Source: Edaphochlamys debaryana (lineage: Eukaryota; Chlorophyta; Chlorophyceae; Chlamydomonadales). From it: a stretch of DNA of 64,000 bases. The stretch covers positions 62,001 to 126,000 of the forward strand of contig JAEHOE010000066.1 in assembly GCA_016858145.1 (NCBI GenBank), written 5' to 3'. A model generated the notes under the pieces. That model was given only the letters and a program-made list of their open reading frames with translations. It was not told the DNA's origin and made no database searches. Of this stretch, positions 35,816-46,136 are shown in pieces; the first letter of the stretch is position 1; each line of letters begins with the position of its first letter. The position numbers and the translations under genes are program-made.

Positions 35816-36428
35816 TCGCGAGTCGTTTGTGTGGCAGCTGCTGCAACCGGGCTGGACCAACGGAAGTATCAAGAAGAGGCCGCCGAGCGCGGGGCGTATA
35901 CATGTCTGTGTATGCACGCAACGGTCGGGGGAGGGCGGTACAGCGCGCCCCGTCCCGGACAGAGGCGGGGACAGGAGCTGACAGGAGCTGCCAAAAGTGG
36001 GCAGCAGACTTGACAGCCAAGCGATACCTGACAAGAAGGGGATGGCCTTCCATTTCAGGGTCAACCTCCTGGCCCAGTGGTCCATCCGCACTGGGGAGGG
36101 AGTGGGGCGCGGACTGCGTGGGGGCCGGGGGGTTGGGCCGGGGGTTGGCACGCATCAGGGTGATGGCACGCATCGGCACGATGGCGAGGGGCGCGCGAAG
36201 GAGGTGACCAGTCGGAATGGTGGCACCAGAAACGCATCAGATTACATGCAGCTCATGCAACCAGAAGGTGGGGCTGACCGTTTCAGCGACTTTGCGGAAG
36301 GCGAAGGTTGGAACCTGTACTGACAGACTGCAAGCATTGGCGCACGTACTTGGGTTACCGCTATTTATAGGCTCCCTACTTCTGATGCCACACGTGGAGG
36401 CAGTATAGAGGTCTCGCGTCTCGGAAGC
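35816..36428. promoter_or_regulatory. Shared head-to-head promoter region of the two P-module genes
   Basis: The two start codons face away from each other across 613 bp. On the plus side TATTTATA at 36362-36369 lies 60 bases before the ATG of copy B and is a good TATA box. On the minus side GTATAC at 35896-35901 lies about 80 bases before the ATG of copy A and is a weaker candidate. No mirror symmetry is obvious between the two halves. Confidence 0.6.
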
Positions 36429-39400
36429 ATGCCGCGCCGCGAGTCGCCATGGAGGGCAGGATACTGCCACGCGATAGCTCTGGTTGCAATTCTCCACATC
36501 TGCCTTACACACGAAATCGCTGCGGCGACTGGTAATCAAAGGCTGTCGTTCGGGATGGTCGCCGGCCTCGCCTGGTGCCGAGTGTTGCACAAGTTCTGCC
36601 CACGTCCCAGACTTGAAGCGGGATGGCAACGATAGGAATTTGTGACTTAGCCCCATAACGTACCCTCCCGCCTTCGCCCACCACGCGCCACGGTGGCGGT
36701 CGCCATCCCGGCATGCCCGCACCCCGCAGTCACCGAATGCAGCCTGGCCTTCAAAGTCCCCGCGGCCATCCCCGACGAGTCGAGTACTGCGCTGCTCGCG
36801 ACCCTGTCGGGGTAAGAGTCCTCATGTGCCAGCTGCCGCCCGCCGAAGGGCCTGTCCCGGCGCTCCCTCACCCTTTTCTCGCCACCCTCCTGACATTCTC
36901 CCGCCGTCGCACTACACTTCCTGTGTGGTTCTGGGTGCTCAGCTCCAGTCCGCACGTCAAACGCGCTTCCCCTCTTCTCCGTCCCCTCTCTTCGCCCTCT
37001 CAGGTGCCTGGTGTCGCGGCTCACGTACCTCGTGCTCCGCACGGACCTGGTCCACGACTTCATGGGAGACCTCACCATCACCCTCATCAGGTGGGGCCAA
37101 CGGTCCTTTTCCCGCCTGCGCTGCCGCTGCGTGTCGCCTCCGCAACAGCTAGTCCGGGCGCCTGCAGACCACACCAAGGACAGCCGTCAGAACCCCGGCC
37201 CGGGCCCCTCCCCCCGGCCCCCCCTCCCCACGCAGCCCCTCTGGTGTCAGCGTAGACATCGTTTCCAACGAGGGGGCGGGGCTGCGCCTGGACGGCGTGT
37301 ACGTGTTCTCGGACAACGCAACGGCGCTCATCACGCGAGTGTCGGGAGAGGGCACGCTGCAGCCGGGGCTCTACCGCCCTGAGGGCTCCATGGCCAAGCT
37401 GTACGGCATGAACCCGGCCGGGCTGTGGACGGTGCGCTTCATGGACGGCGGTGCGGGGGACGCCGGCACCGTGCGGGCCCTGCAGCTGATGTTTGTGGGA
37501 ACAGGTGCGCGCCTGGTGGGGAGCGGGCGGGCGCGGGGAGGGCATGCCTCGATGTCTTTACCAGCTTGCGTCACCCGCCGTGCAGGGGAACGGTCCCCAC
37601 CTCCCCCGCCTCCGAAGCTACGGCCGCCCCCGCCAAAGCCCCGCCTACCGCCGCCTAAGCTACGCTTGCCACCTCCCGCCAAGCGGCCGCCGCCTTCGCC
37701 CCCCGCCGCCAGAGGTGGGGTTGTTTTAGACAACGGGGCGTAGTGCCGCGGAGCCAGGGCATCGCATTTCGTGCCGCCCCCCCACTGGGCGACTGAGGTC
37801 ACAAGCAGCAAACCCCACGCGGGACCATTGGCCTTGTGCTTATTCGGCACGCCTGGGCTGAAGGCAATCGCAGAATCCATGCGCACTGCAAGATGACTCA
37901 TGACGCATGCCCCCACCCAACGCGCCCCCAGTCTGGCCGGACCCTCCCGCGGGCGCGTGTGGGGCCTCCTACGGTGGTAGTGTGGTGACCCTCGCAGATG
38001 TGGGCTCCGCCGCTCTAAGCGCCAGCGTCACAGGGTGAGCGCCCCAAGGCGCGCTCGCTCGAGGGAGGAGGCGAGGGAAGCGCAGGCTTCGGGGAAGTCG
38101 GCAGCAAAGAGTCGAGGGAGAGAGCCGTCAAGCAGGGGAGCCCCACTGGCGAACGCTCCGGCGCCCAACCCTGCGCCCGGATCCGGCCCCGCAGGTGCCC
38201 CTGGACCCGCATCACCAAGGTTGTCGTACGAGTAGATCTCGCGCACAGCTTCATTGGAGACCTGCAGATGACGCTCCGGGGCCCTGACGGAACCGTTACT
38301 GACGTGTCATCCAACAATGGCGGCAGCAAGGACCTGTCGGGGGTGTACGAGTTCGATGACGCCGCCGCCAAGAGCATTGCGGGTAGGTGCGCATGCACCC
38401 CGCGCAGGTGCACTTGCCTCCTGGAAGCCTATCAATCACGCCGTGTCGCCCTGCTCCCACATGCAGACAGCTCTATCTACACAGCCCTACCAATCAAGGA
38501 GTCAGGCGCGAGCGTGCTCCCGCCCGGCGCCTACCGCCCTGAGGCCTCCTTCGCTGCGTTCAGCGGCAAAGCTCCCACCGGGCAGTGGAGCCTGCGCTTC
38601 AAGGATGATGTGGATGGGGGCACGGGCGCAACCGCAACGCTGCGCGGCTTTCAGATCATCCTGTACGGCAAAGGTGCTGAGGGGTTAGGGCACACTGCCC
38701 GTGCCGCGGGAAGCTCCGCAACGTGAGAAAATGTGACGCCAGGCATGTGGCCCCCGTGTCTGACCTGGGATTCCTCCCTGGTGCGTGCAGCTTCGCCGCC
38801 GCCTCCCAAGATCCGCCCGCCCTCACCCCGTCCACGCCCACCACCGCCAAAGAGCCGCCCACCCTCTCCCCGCCCGCGTCCTCCGCCTCTCAAGGGCCGC
38901 CCACCCTCTCCTCGCCCACGCCCTCCGCCTCCCAAGGGCCGCCCACCCTCTCCCCGCCCACGTCCTCCGCCTCCGAAGAGCTGCCCACCGGTGCCACGCC
39001 CGCCGTCGCCGTCACCTCCCAGCGCACCCCCCCGCCCCGGTCAGTTGCTCCCATCCGCTCACTCACCATGTTGTGCAAGGGCCACACGGGCTCGGGTAGC
39101 GCTACGCAACCCGTCACCTCATACAATGATCAGATGCGCGCGGCAAGGGCTGCGTTAGGCCCATGCCTTGTGCTGAGAGCTGCCTGGGGCTAGAGCCTTA
39201 GGCGGAATCAGTCCGTCATGCCGCCTGCGCTCATGCCGCCTGCGCTCATGCCGCCTTGCCCTGCCGGGCTGCTGGTACCAGTTCCTGCAGACCCCTGGCC
39301 GCCGCTGGCGCCGGGGGAGTGCGGGGCCACTCTGGAGAGCTGCGTCGCAGGCGGCTTCGAGGACGGCTCGGGGGGCAGTTGCAGGTCACATGGCACCATG

Positions 39401-41441
39401 TCACGGTGAGGGCGCGTGTGCTTGCGGTGACTGTAGCCCATCACATCCACGAGCTTTCAGCTGCCGGCTCCCGTTGCTGCTTGGGCCCCCCGCCCCCCTT
39501 GGCACCCCCGTTGTGCATCCCCCTCCCGCTCAGCCTTGATTGCTGATGCTCCTGTGTGCTACCCCCAGCACCCGCCGGCTCCCTTCCACTTTGCCGTCTA
39601 TCCCCCCCCCTTCCCTTGGCCCCCAGCTGCCCCTTCACCTCCATCACCGAGGTACGGCTGCAGCTGCGGGTGGACTCCTGGATGGAGGGAGACATCTACC
39701 TGGGCCTGCGGGGCCCCAGCGGGCCCGTGATTGATGCCACGCACCCCTTCGACGGCCGCTTTGGCTCACGGCTTACAGTGGAGCTGGCAGGTGGGCCCGA
39801 CTGCTGCGGGTCTAGGGACGGCATGTGAGGAGCGCACAGTAGGCTGCCTGCCTGCAACAGCATCCCTGCATGCATGCCCTTCCCTCTCCCCCTGTCTTCC
39901 GTCGGTCCGCCCTCAAGGAGTACTGCATAGGGTGACCCTGTGCCCTGCCCGTGCTTCCCCTGACTTCCCCCCGACCTCCCGCCGGATGATGATCATATTC
40001 ACGGCGATAGAAGAATCCCTCCCCTCCTGGAGGCGATTCCTGCTGTAACCATCGCATCCTCCCGCCGCTCCTCCCCCAGGCGAGTACGTCATTACGGACG
40101 CAGCAGACAAGAGCCTGATGGGCAGTGACGGGCTGGGGTCGGGCGGGGCTCTCAAGGCGGGTGCGTTCCGGCCCTACATCCCCTTCGCCAGCTTCCACGG
40201 ACTAGCCCCCGAGGGCGCGTGGAGCCTGGAGATCAGGACCTCGCACTTCCGCTGGTTCAACCTGCCAACGGCGCGCGTGGTCGCCAAGGGCAGGAGTGAG
40301 TCGCGCGCCGTGGTGGCCCCAGGGCTGCCATGGCCGCCTGCCATGCGCGCCGCTCTGCCCCTAGCTTAGCCGCCCCCCGGTTCCTCCCCAGCACGCTGCG
40401 CGCTCTCCTCACCTTCCGCCGGGCGTGGCCACTGCAAAGGGCAGCAAAGGCAGCAGGGTCGAGTTCGACCAGAGGAGTCGGATGCTGGTGGCTGTCACAG
40501 CCAAACACGGTGTTCGGCCTTACTGCACTCCTCCATCGCAACCCTTCGTCGTCCCCCTCCCCCGCCCACGCGAACCGCGCGCAGGCGCCTGGCCCGATCC
40601 CCCCGCAGGCGCCTGCGCCGCTAGCGTGCTCAGCCCCGGCAGCGGCGACCTGGCAGCGGGCGGCACGCAGACACTGACAGCGACACTGGCAGGGTGCGAC
40701 GCGGGACGGCCGGGGGGAAGGGGGCTGCACGTTTGCCGGGCCCCACTGCGCCCGGCGCTGCCTTGCTGCGGCTTGGCCCCGCGCGCCTCGCTGCCCCCCT
40801 TCCCTACCACGCCCGGCCCTCAAGCTGCGGCCTTTCGTGCCGGCCGCCCGCTGCCTGCAGGTGCCCGCTCGCCTCCATCAGCAATGTGGCTGTCCGGCTC
40901 TCCATCTTCCAGCGCTACCGCGAGGACGTGACCGCCACACTGATCGGCCCCACCGGCCTGCAGGCAAGATCTGGCGCACGTAGCTCTGGATGAGCCACGC
41001 TGCACACACGCCCCGCCCTGCCTCCCCTGCCCCTGCTCTCTCACTCCTCCCCTTGTACGCATCCTCATCCTTCCTCCTCCCTCCTTTCTATCTCCTCCGT
41101 TCTCCCTCCCCCAGGCCGTCCTCTGGAGCGGTGGCCCGCGCCGCCACTACTACAAGCCCGGCCTAGCGGGGGAGTACGAGCTGCGCTCCGACCTACTAGG
41201 CCTCAAGTCCATCAGCTACCTTCCGCTCAACTGCATCTACGGCTTCTGCCCGCCGCACACCTTCCTACTCGCGGGCTCCTACTCCCCGGTCGAGAGCCTG
41301 GCCGTGTTTGCGGGCAGCGCCCCTGCGGGCGTATGGCGGCTGGTGCTGGCGAACGTGGGCAACAGCGCCTCAGAGGTCATCGACGCACCTTACGAGGGCA
41401 ACGTGGGCGCTGCCAGGGGCTTCCAGGTGCTGGTGTGGTAG
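36429..41441 (+). CDS. Secreted protein with four P/Homo B-like modules and proline-rich linkers (copy B)
   Basis: Mirror-image paralogue of copy A, apparently intact: fifteen exons, 811 residues. Exons: 36429-36531, 36730-36811, 37004-37090, 37251-37504, 37586-37714, 37932-38034, 38195-38382, 38467-38673, 38791-39039, 39291-39405, 39627-39790, 40080-40295, 40585-40693, 40861-40963, 41115-41441. Exon 1 encodes a signal peptide (core CHAIALVAILHICLT, cleavage likely after EIAAA) unrelated to that of copy A. Exons 2, 3, 4, 6, 7, 8, 10, 13 and 14 have exactly the same length as in A. The linker exons differ strongly (129 vs 472 and 249 vs 84 bases). Modules 1-2 are almost identical to A, modules 3-4 clearly diverged. 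No protease domain is visible. Intron 14 has a GC donor, as in A. Role unknown; extracellular matrix is an inference from the signal peptide and Pro-rich linkers. Confidence 0.85.
40037..40060. repeat. Dispersed 24-base repeat, copy 1 (intron 11 of copy B)
   Basis: An identical 24-mer (core CTGCTGTAACCATCGCATCC) occurs here, 20 bases before exon 12, and again at 48787-48810 in intergenic DNA. Confidence 0.8.
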
Positions 41442-41763
41442 CGCACGTCGGGACTGGCATTGATAGCTGACAGCCCGCAGTGCGGTGCCTGTGAAGGATG
41501 CAGGGGGGCTGAGGGGAGTCAAATGCAATGGTGAGAGCATGGCGTGGAGTGGGCTGGCGAGTGGGGCGGCTGGGAGGCAGGCATGCCGTGCTAGCACGGG
41601 ACGCTGAGGGCGGAGAAAGTTGCGTGCATGTGGAGGGTGCAGGTCTCGAGCTTGGGAGCCGAGAACATTGTTGGATTCAGCTCCAGGTGCTGATAGGCAG
41701 CCCTGTGTGGCATGTCCATGACCAAGGGCCGTCAAGCGAGGCAGGAGCGTGCGAAGGTGCTGG

Positions 41764-41768
41764 TGTAA
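41764..41768 (+). terminator. Candidate poly(A) signal of P-module copy B
   Basis: TGTAA about 320 bases after the stop codon at 41441, the first one found on this strand. Confidence 0.5.
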
Positions 41769-41918
41769 TGCAAGGGCGTAGAAGGCAGGGAAGAAAGGAT
41801 GAAGTGGTGAGACGTATACCGAAGGGCGGAGGTGACTTGTACAAGCGAGCCTGCCCATGCTCCGACGGTGGGTCAAGGCACGTGGAGCTTGAGGGACGGG
41901 TACTTCTGTTTCTTGGCT

Positions 41919-41923
41919 TTACA
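41919..41923 (-). terminator. Candidate poly(A) signal of the HSP70 gene
   Basis: TTACA on the + strand (TGTAA on the minus strand) about 560 bases beyond the HSP70 stop. With the opposite signal at 41764 it would leave the two convergent transcripts close together but not overlapping. Confidence 0.45.
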
Positions 41924-42481
41924 AGCCTGCTCTCGCTCTCCTCTCTTGCGTTGCTCGGGGCCCGCAAGGGCAATTACCCGGAGCCCTCCTGCTCTCATCC
42001 GTCCTCAGCATCAGCGGCCGGCATTAGAGCCGCCGTAACCTGCTAGAGCCTATCTATAATGCTTAGCTCTCAGCCCCGCCTTCGCGCAATCACGCGTTCG
42101 GATCGAGACTCCATCACACAGCTAAGCCGAAACTATCGCCAGCGGGCGCAACAAACCCGCACCTCCGCCGTTTGCGGCAGTGCAGCGCAAACCAACTCCG
42201 TGATGATTCCCACACAGTCTCCTCCTCTGTTCCAAGCTCTCCCCTCGTATGGCTTACCCAGGTCCCCAGCAGTCATGGTCCCATTACCGCGCCCGCAACC
42301 CCCAGCTTGCGAGTTGGGTTTCTTCAATTCCTCCTCTACCGCCTATGCCCAGCCATCAGGTGTCCAAGCTCCTCCAGGGTCCCCTCAGAGCAGGGGCCGC
42401 GCCCGGCCGCCCCGCCTCAACCGGCGACGCTCCATGCCAGCCCGCGGCCCGCCGCTCCGATCCGGTCGAGGGGTGAGTCGA

Positions 42482-45400
42482 TTAGTCGACCTCCTCGATC
42501 TTGGGGCCGGCACCCGACCCGCCCGAGGGGGCAGCGCCGCCGCCTGGTGCGCCGCCCGGCATGCCGCCGGCGCCGCCGCCCTGGTAGAGGCGGGTGATGA
42601 TGGGGTTGCACACGCCCTCGAGCTCCTTGAGGTGGTGCTCGAACTCCTCCACCTCGGCCATCTGGTTGCTCTCCAGCCAGTCCATGGCCTCCGTCAGCTT
42701 CTTCTCCATCGTCTCCTTGTCGGAGGCCGACAGCTGCGACGCCACCTTCTCCTCGCGGATGGTGTTGCGCATGTTGTAGGCTGCGGGGCGGAAAAGGACA
42801 AGAGGGGTGCGTCAGAATTTGGTCTTTGGGCTGACCGAGGCTAGGGCAAGCGGCAAGCATCCGTGCGGGGCGGCAAGGCTGAAGCCAACAACTGGGTGGG
42901 CGAGGCAGGAGGGGTCGCTCACCGTAGTTCTCGAGGGCGTTCTTGGCCTCGACCTTCTTCTTGAGCTGCTCGTCGTCGGCCTTGTACTTCTCGGCCTCCT
43001 GGACCATGCGCTCGATCTCCTCCTTGGACAGGCGGCCCTTGTCGTTGGTGATCGTGATCTTGTTCTTGTTGCCGGTGGTCTTGTCCTCAGCGGACACGTT
43101 GAGGATACCGTTGGCATCGATGTCGAAGATCACCTGAGGAAGGCAGGCGGAGCAGGGAACAAGCCGGTCAGCAACAGTCTCGTTGCGCGTAAAATCCAGG
43201 CCCGTCAGCAGTTTCGTCGACGTTCCTCTCGCGCTTAGCCCCTCGCATGGCCCTCCGTCGAACTCACGTTGATCTGGGGCACACCGCGGGGCGCCGGCGG
43301 GATGCCGGTCAGCTCGAACTTGCCCAGCAGGTTGTTGTCCTTGGTGCGGGCACGCTCGCCCTCGTACACCTGGATGAGCACGCCGGGCTGGTTGTCGGAG
43401 TAGGTCGAGAAGACCTGCTCCTTCTTGGTGGGGATGGTGGTGTTGCGGGGGATGAGGACGGTCTGCGAGGGGGGGCGAAGAAGGGGCGGCAACCGTCAGA
43501 ATGCAAGCCATGACACACGCACAGAGGCGAGACAGCAATTCAGCGACATCTCCGTGCCCTAACGAGCACCTTGCGCGCACATCCCTGGCCCCCCTCGTTG
43601 CAACGTCGCCCGAAGCCCACTCACCATGACACCGCCGGCGGTCTCCAGGCCCAGGGACAGGGGGGTCACGTCCAGCAGCAGCAGGTCCTGCACCTTCTCG
43701 CCACCCTCACCCGTCAGAATGGCGGCCTGCACGGCGGCGCCGTAGGCCACGGCCTCATCGGGGTTGATCGACTTGTTCAGCTCCTTGCCGTTGAAGAAGT
43801 CCTGCAGCAGCTGCTGGACCTTGGGGATACGGGTCGAGCCGCCGACTAGCACCACGTCGTGGACCTGGGAGTTGGATGGAGATTGGGACAAAGGACGTTA
43901 GGGGCCGCTATTCGTGCGGATCAAACGTGCCTGACCCGTGCCTTCAGTTCCCGAAGCCCTCATGCTGCTGATGCTTTCAGCCCTAGTTCCAGCCGCTTGC
44001 CCGCTGTTGTGCCCCGGCAGCTGCGCTCACCGTGTTCTTGTCCATCTTGGCGTCGCGCAGGCACTTCTCCACGGGGTCCATGCACTTGCGGAACAGGTCC
44101 ATGCACAGCTCCTCGAAGCGGGCGCGGGTGATCGAAGTGGCGAAGTCCACGCCCTCGAACAGAGAGTCCAGCTCAATGGTGGTCTGGGCCGCAGACGACA
44201 GGGTGCGCTTAGCGCGCTCGCAGGCAGTGCGGAGGCTGCGTGGGGAGGGTAGCAGGGGTTGCGGCGTCAGCACCATGGGTCTCGCAATAATTCAACAGCC
44301 CGCCCTCCACGCCTACGTTCGAGACCTCCCCGGGAGGCCAAATGCAGCACGAGCCACCAGCAGCAGGGAACCCGACCTACCGGCGCAGGGCGCGGGGCGA
44401 GGTCTTCAGGTCCTTCTTGTACTTGCGCTGGAACTCGTTGGCGAAGTGGTTCACCAGGCGCTCGTCGAAGTCCTCACCGCCCAGGTGGGTGTCACCGGCG
44501 GTGGCCTTGACCTCGAAGATGCCCTCCTCAATGGTCAGCAGCGACACATCGAAGGTGCCGCCGCCCAGGTCGAAGATGAGCACGTTGCGCTCGCCCAGGC
44601 CAGAGTCCTTCTTGTCCAGGCCGTAGGCAATGGCGGCGGCCGTGGGCTCGTTGATGATGCGCAGCACCTCCAGACCGGCGATCATGCCGGCGTCCTTGGT
44701 GGCCTGGGGATGGTGGGAAGGGGTGGGAAAAGGGGGCGAGGGTAGAGTCAGCAGGTGGGTTCGAAAAAGAGCGTCGACGGAGAGCGTTTGAGAGTTTCGG
44801 ACCGGGCAGGCAGAGCGGGAGAACCCAGGCAAGGAAAGCGTGTCGTAAGCTGAGGAACAGTCACGGGGCCTCACCTGGCGCTGGGAGTCGTTGAAGTAGG
44901 CGGGCACGGTCACCACGGCCTTGCGGACCTCACGGTCAGCGCCCAGGTAGGCCTGAGCGGTCTCCTTCATCTTGATCAGCACCATCGAGGAGATCTCCTC
45001 GGCCTTGAAGACCTTGTCCTCACCCTTGTACTGGACTGGGGGCGGGAAGGGGTGGGGGGGTGGGGGCAGGTGGACGAGTCAGTGTACGGTGCGATGGGGG
45101 TGAAGAGGGGTGCCGGCAAGCCGAATGAGCAGGGAAGTGTGCCAGAAGGGTTTTGTGACGGTTATGGCCTCAGGAAGCCCCACTCACCGACAATCTCGGG
45201 GATGTCGTGGGGGCCAGCGCGGACCGTGAAGGGCCACAGCTTGCAGTCCGCCTGGACGATGGGGTCCGAGTACTTGCGGCCGATCAGGCGCTTGGCGTCG
45301 AAGACGGTGTTCCTCGGGTTCATCGCAACCTGCGGGGAAAGCGATTGGAGACACAGTCAGCGCCTTGTGCGAGCGAATGTTTGAGGAGACATCTAGACCC

Positions 45401-45919
45401 TGGCGCGCAGATCCAAGGCGGCGGTCGGTGGAGGCTTATTCAAGCGAACAGTCGTGCGTACCTGGTTCTTGGCGGCATCACCGATGAGACGCTCGGTGTC
45501 CGTGAAGGCCACATAGGAGGGCGTGGTGCGGTTGCCCTGGTCGTTCGCGATAATCTCCACGCGGTCGTTCTGCCAGACACCCACGCAGCTGTAGGGTAAA
45601 AAGGGTATTCAAGGATACAGCCAGTTAGCGAGGCAGCTCGAGGAATGACGCACCAAGAGAGAAGGCGCCCATCCAGGGACGTCCGCGACCGAAGGCGCGA
45701 GTCCGGCCATACGTCGGCCTCGCTGCAGCAAGCCAACTAGCCCCTCTAGCTGCCTGTACTGTGCGACGGCCCGCAGCCTCAAGGGGCCGCGGGAGATCGG
45801 CGGCTGCTAAAGTGCCCCGCCCTCGAGCCCCCGAGCCTAGCCCAGAGCGCTCTGCGTTAGCAGACTCACCTGTACGTGGTGCCCAGGTCAATGCCGATAG
45901 CCGGAGCGTCCTTCGGCAT
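42482..45919 (-). CDS. HSP70A: Cytosolic HSP70 chaperone (HSP70A type)
   Basis: ATP-driven protein-folding chaperone of the cytosol and nucleus. Ten exons give exactly 650 residues, the length of Chlamydomonas HSP70A: 45919-45870, 45588-45462, 45329-45188, 45035-44875, 44703-44381, 44235-44031, 43864-43625, 43462-43268, 43133-42923, 42780-42482. The ATPase domain shows [45 protein letters not shown] and [13 protein letters not shown]. The substrate domain follows, then a Gly/Ala/Pro lid tail ending GPKIEEVD, the C-terminal EEVD that binds TPR co-chaperones and marks cytosolic HSP70. There is no transit or signal peptide. All ten introns' phases close with GT-AG borders. The upstream region has heat-shock-type elements, so heat induction is likely. 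Confidence 0.97.
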
Positions 45920-46012
45920 TTTGGCTACTCGATCAAGAACAGAAGAAGAGTTTGGCTATCAGAAGACGGCAGAGGTGCGACTACTGTGTTCGCGTGTCGC
46001 GTATGTATGGTG

Positions 46013-46020
46013 CGTATAGT
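46013..46020 (-). promoter_or_regulatory. TATA-like element of HSP70A
   Basis: On the gene strand the sequence reads CTATACGC, 95-100 bases before the ATG. Position suits a TATA box with a short 5' UTR. Assigned by eye. Confidence 0.4.
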
Positions 46021-46107
46021 GGGCTGGCCAGAGCGCGCGGGCGGCTTAAGAGCGCGGGTTCGCGCTCAAAGTCGTACAGAAACGTCGCGAGGCAGGCCAC
46101 TAATCTG

Positions 46108-46136
46108 GAGCATTCTCCATTGTTCCTGACGTTCCC
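46108..46136 (-). promoter_or_regulatory. Heat-shock element cluster of HSP70A
   Basis: Three TTC blocks on the + strand (46113-46115, 46123-46125, 46132-46134) are GAA blocks on the gene strand, spaced 10 and 9 bases. The first is followed by GCTCC as a degenerate inverted half. This matches the repeated nGAAn pattern bound by heat shock factor, about 200 bases upstream of the ATG. Confidence 0.5.

Larger units (their letters stand above)
33402..38673. repeat. Large inverted duplication, homogenised in its core
   Basis: The arms run from about 35381 down to 33402 and from about 36965 up to 38673. They include exons 3-8 and some introns of both P-module genes. Intron 3 is 160 bp in both copies (35255-35096 and 37091-37250) with about six differences by eye. 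Beyond the arms, exons 1-2 and 9-15 remain alignable only as protein or not at all. The unique central spacer between the arms is about 1.6 kb. Confidence 0.85.

Noticed and set aside
35531..36151. 206-codon minus-strand frame as one long N-terminus for P-module copy A
   Set aside because: Only its middle part (from 35815) looks like a signal peptide, and a consensus GTAAGT donor at 35718 joins it in phase to exon 2; the rest reads through the promoter and intron 1.
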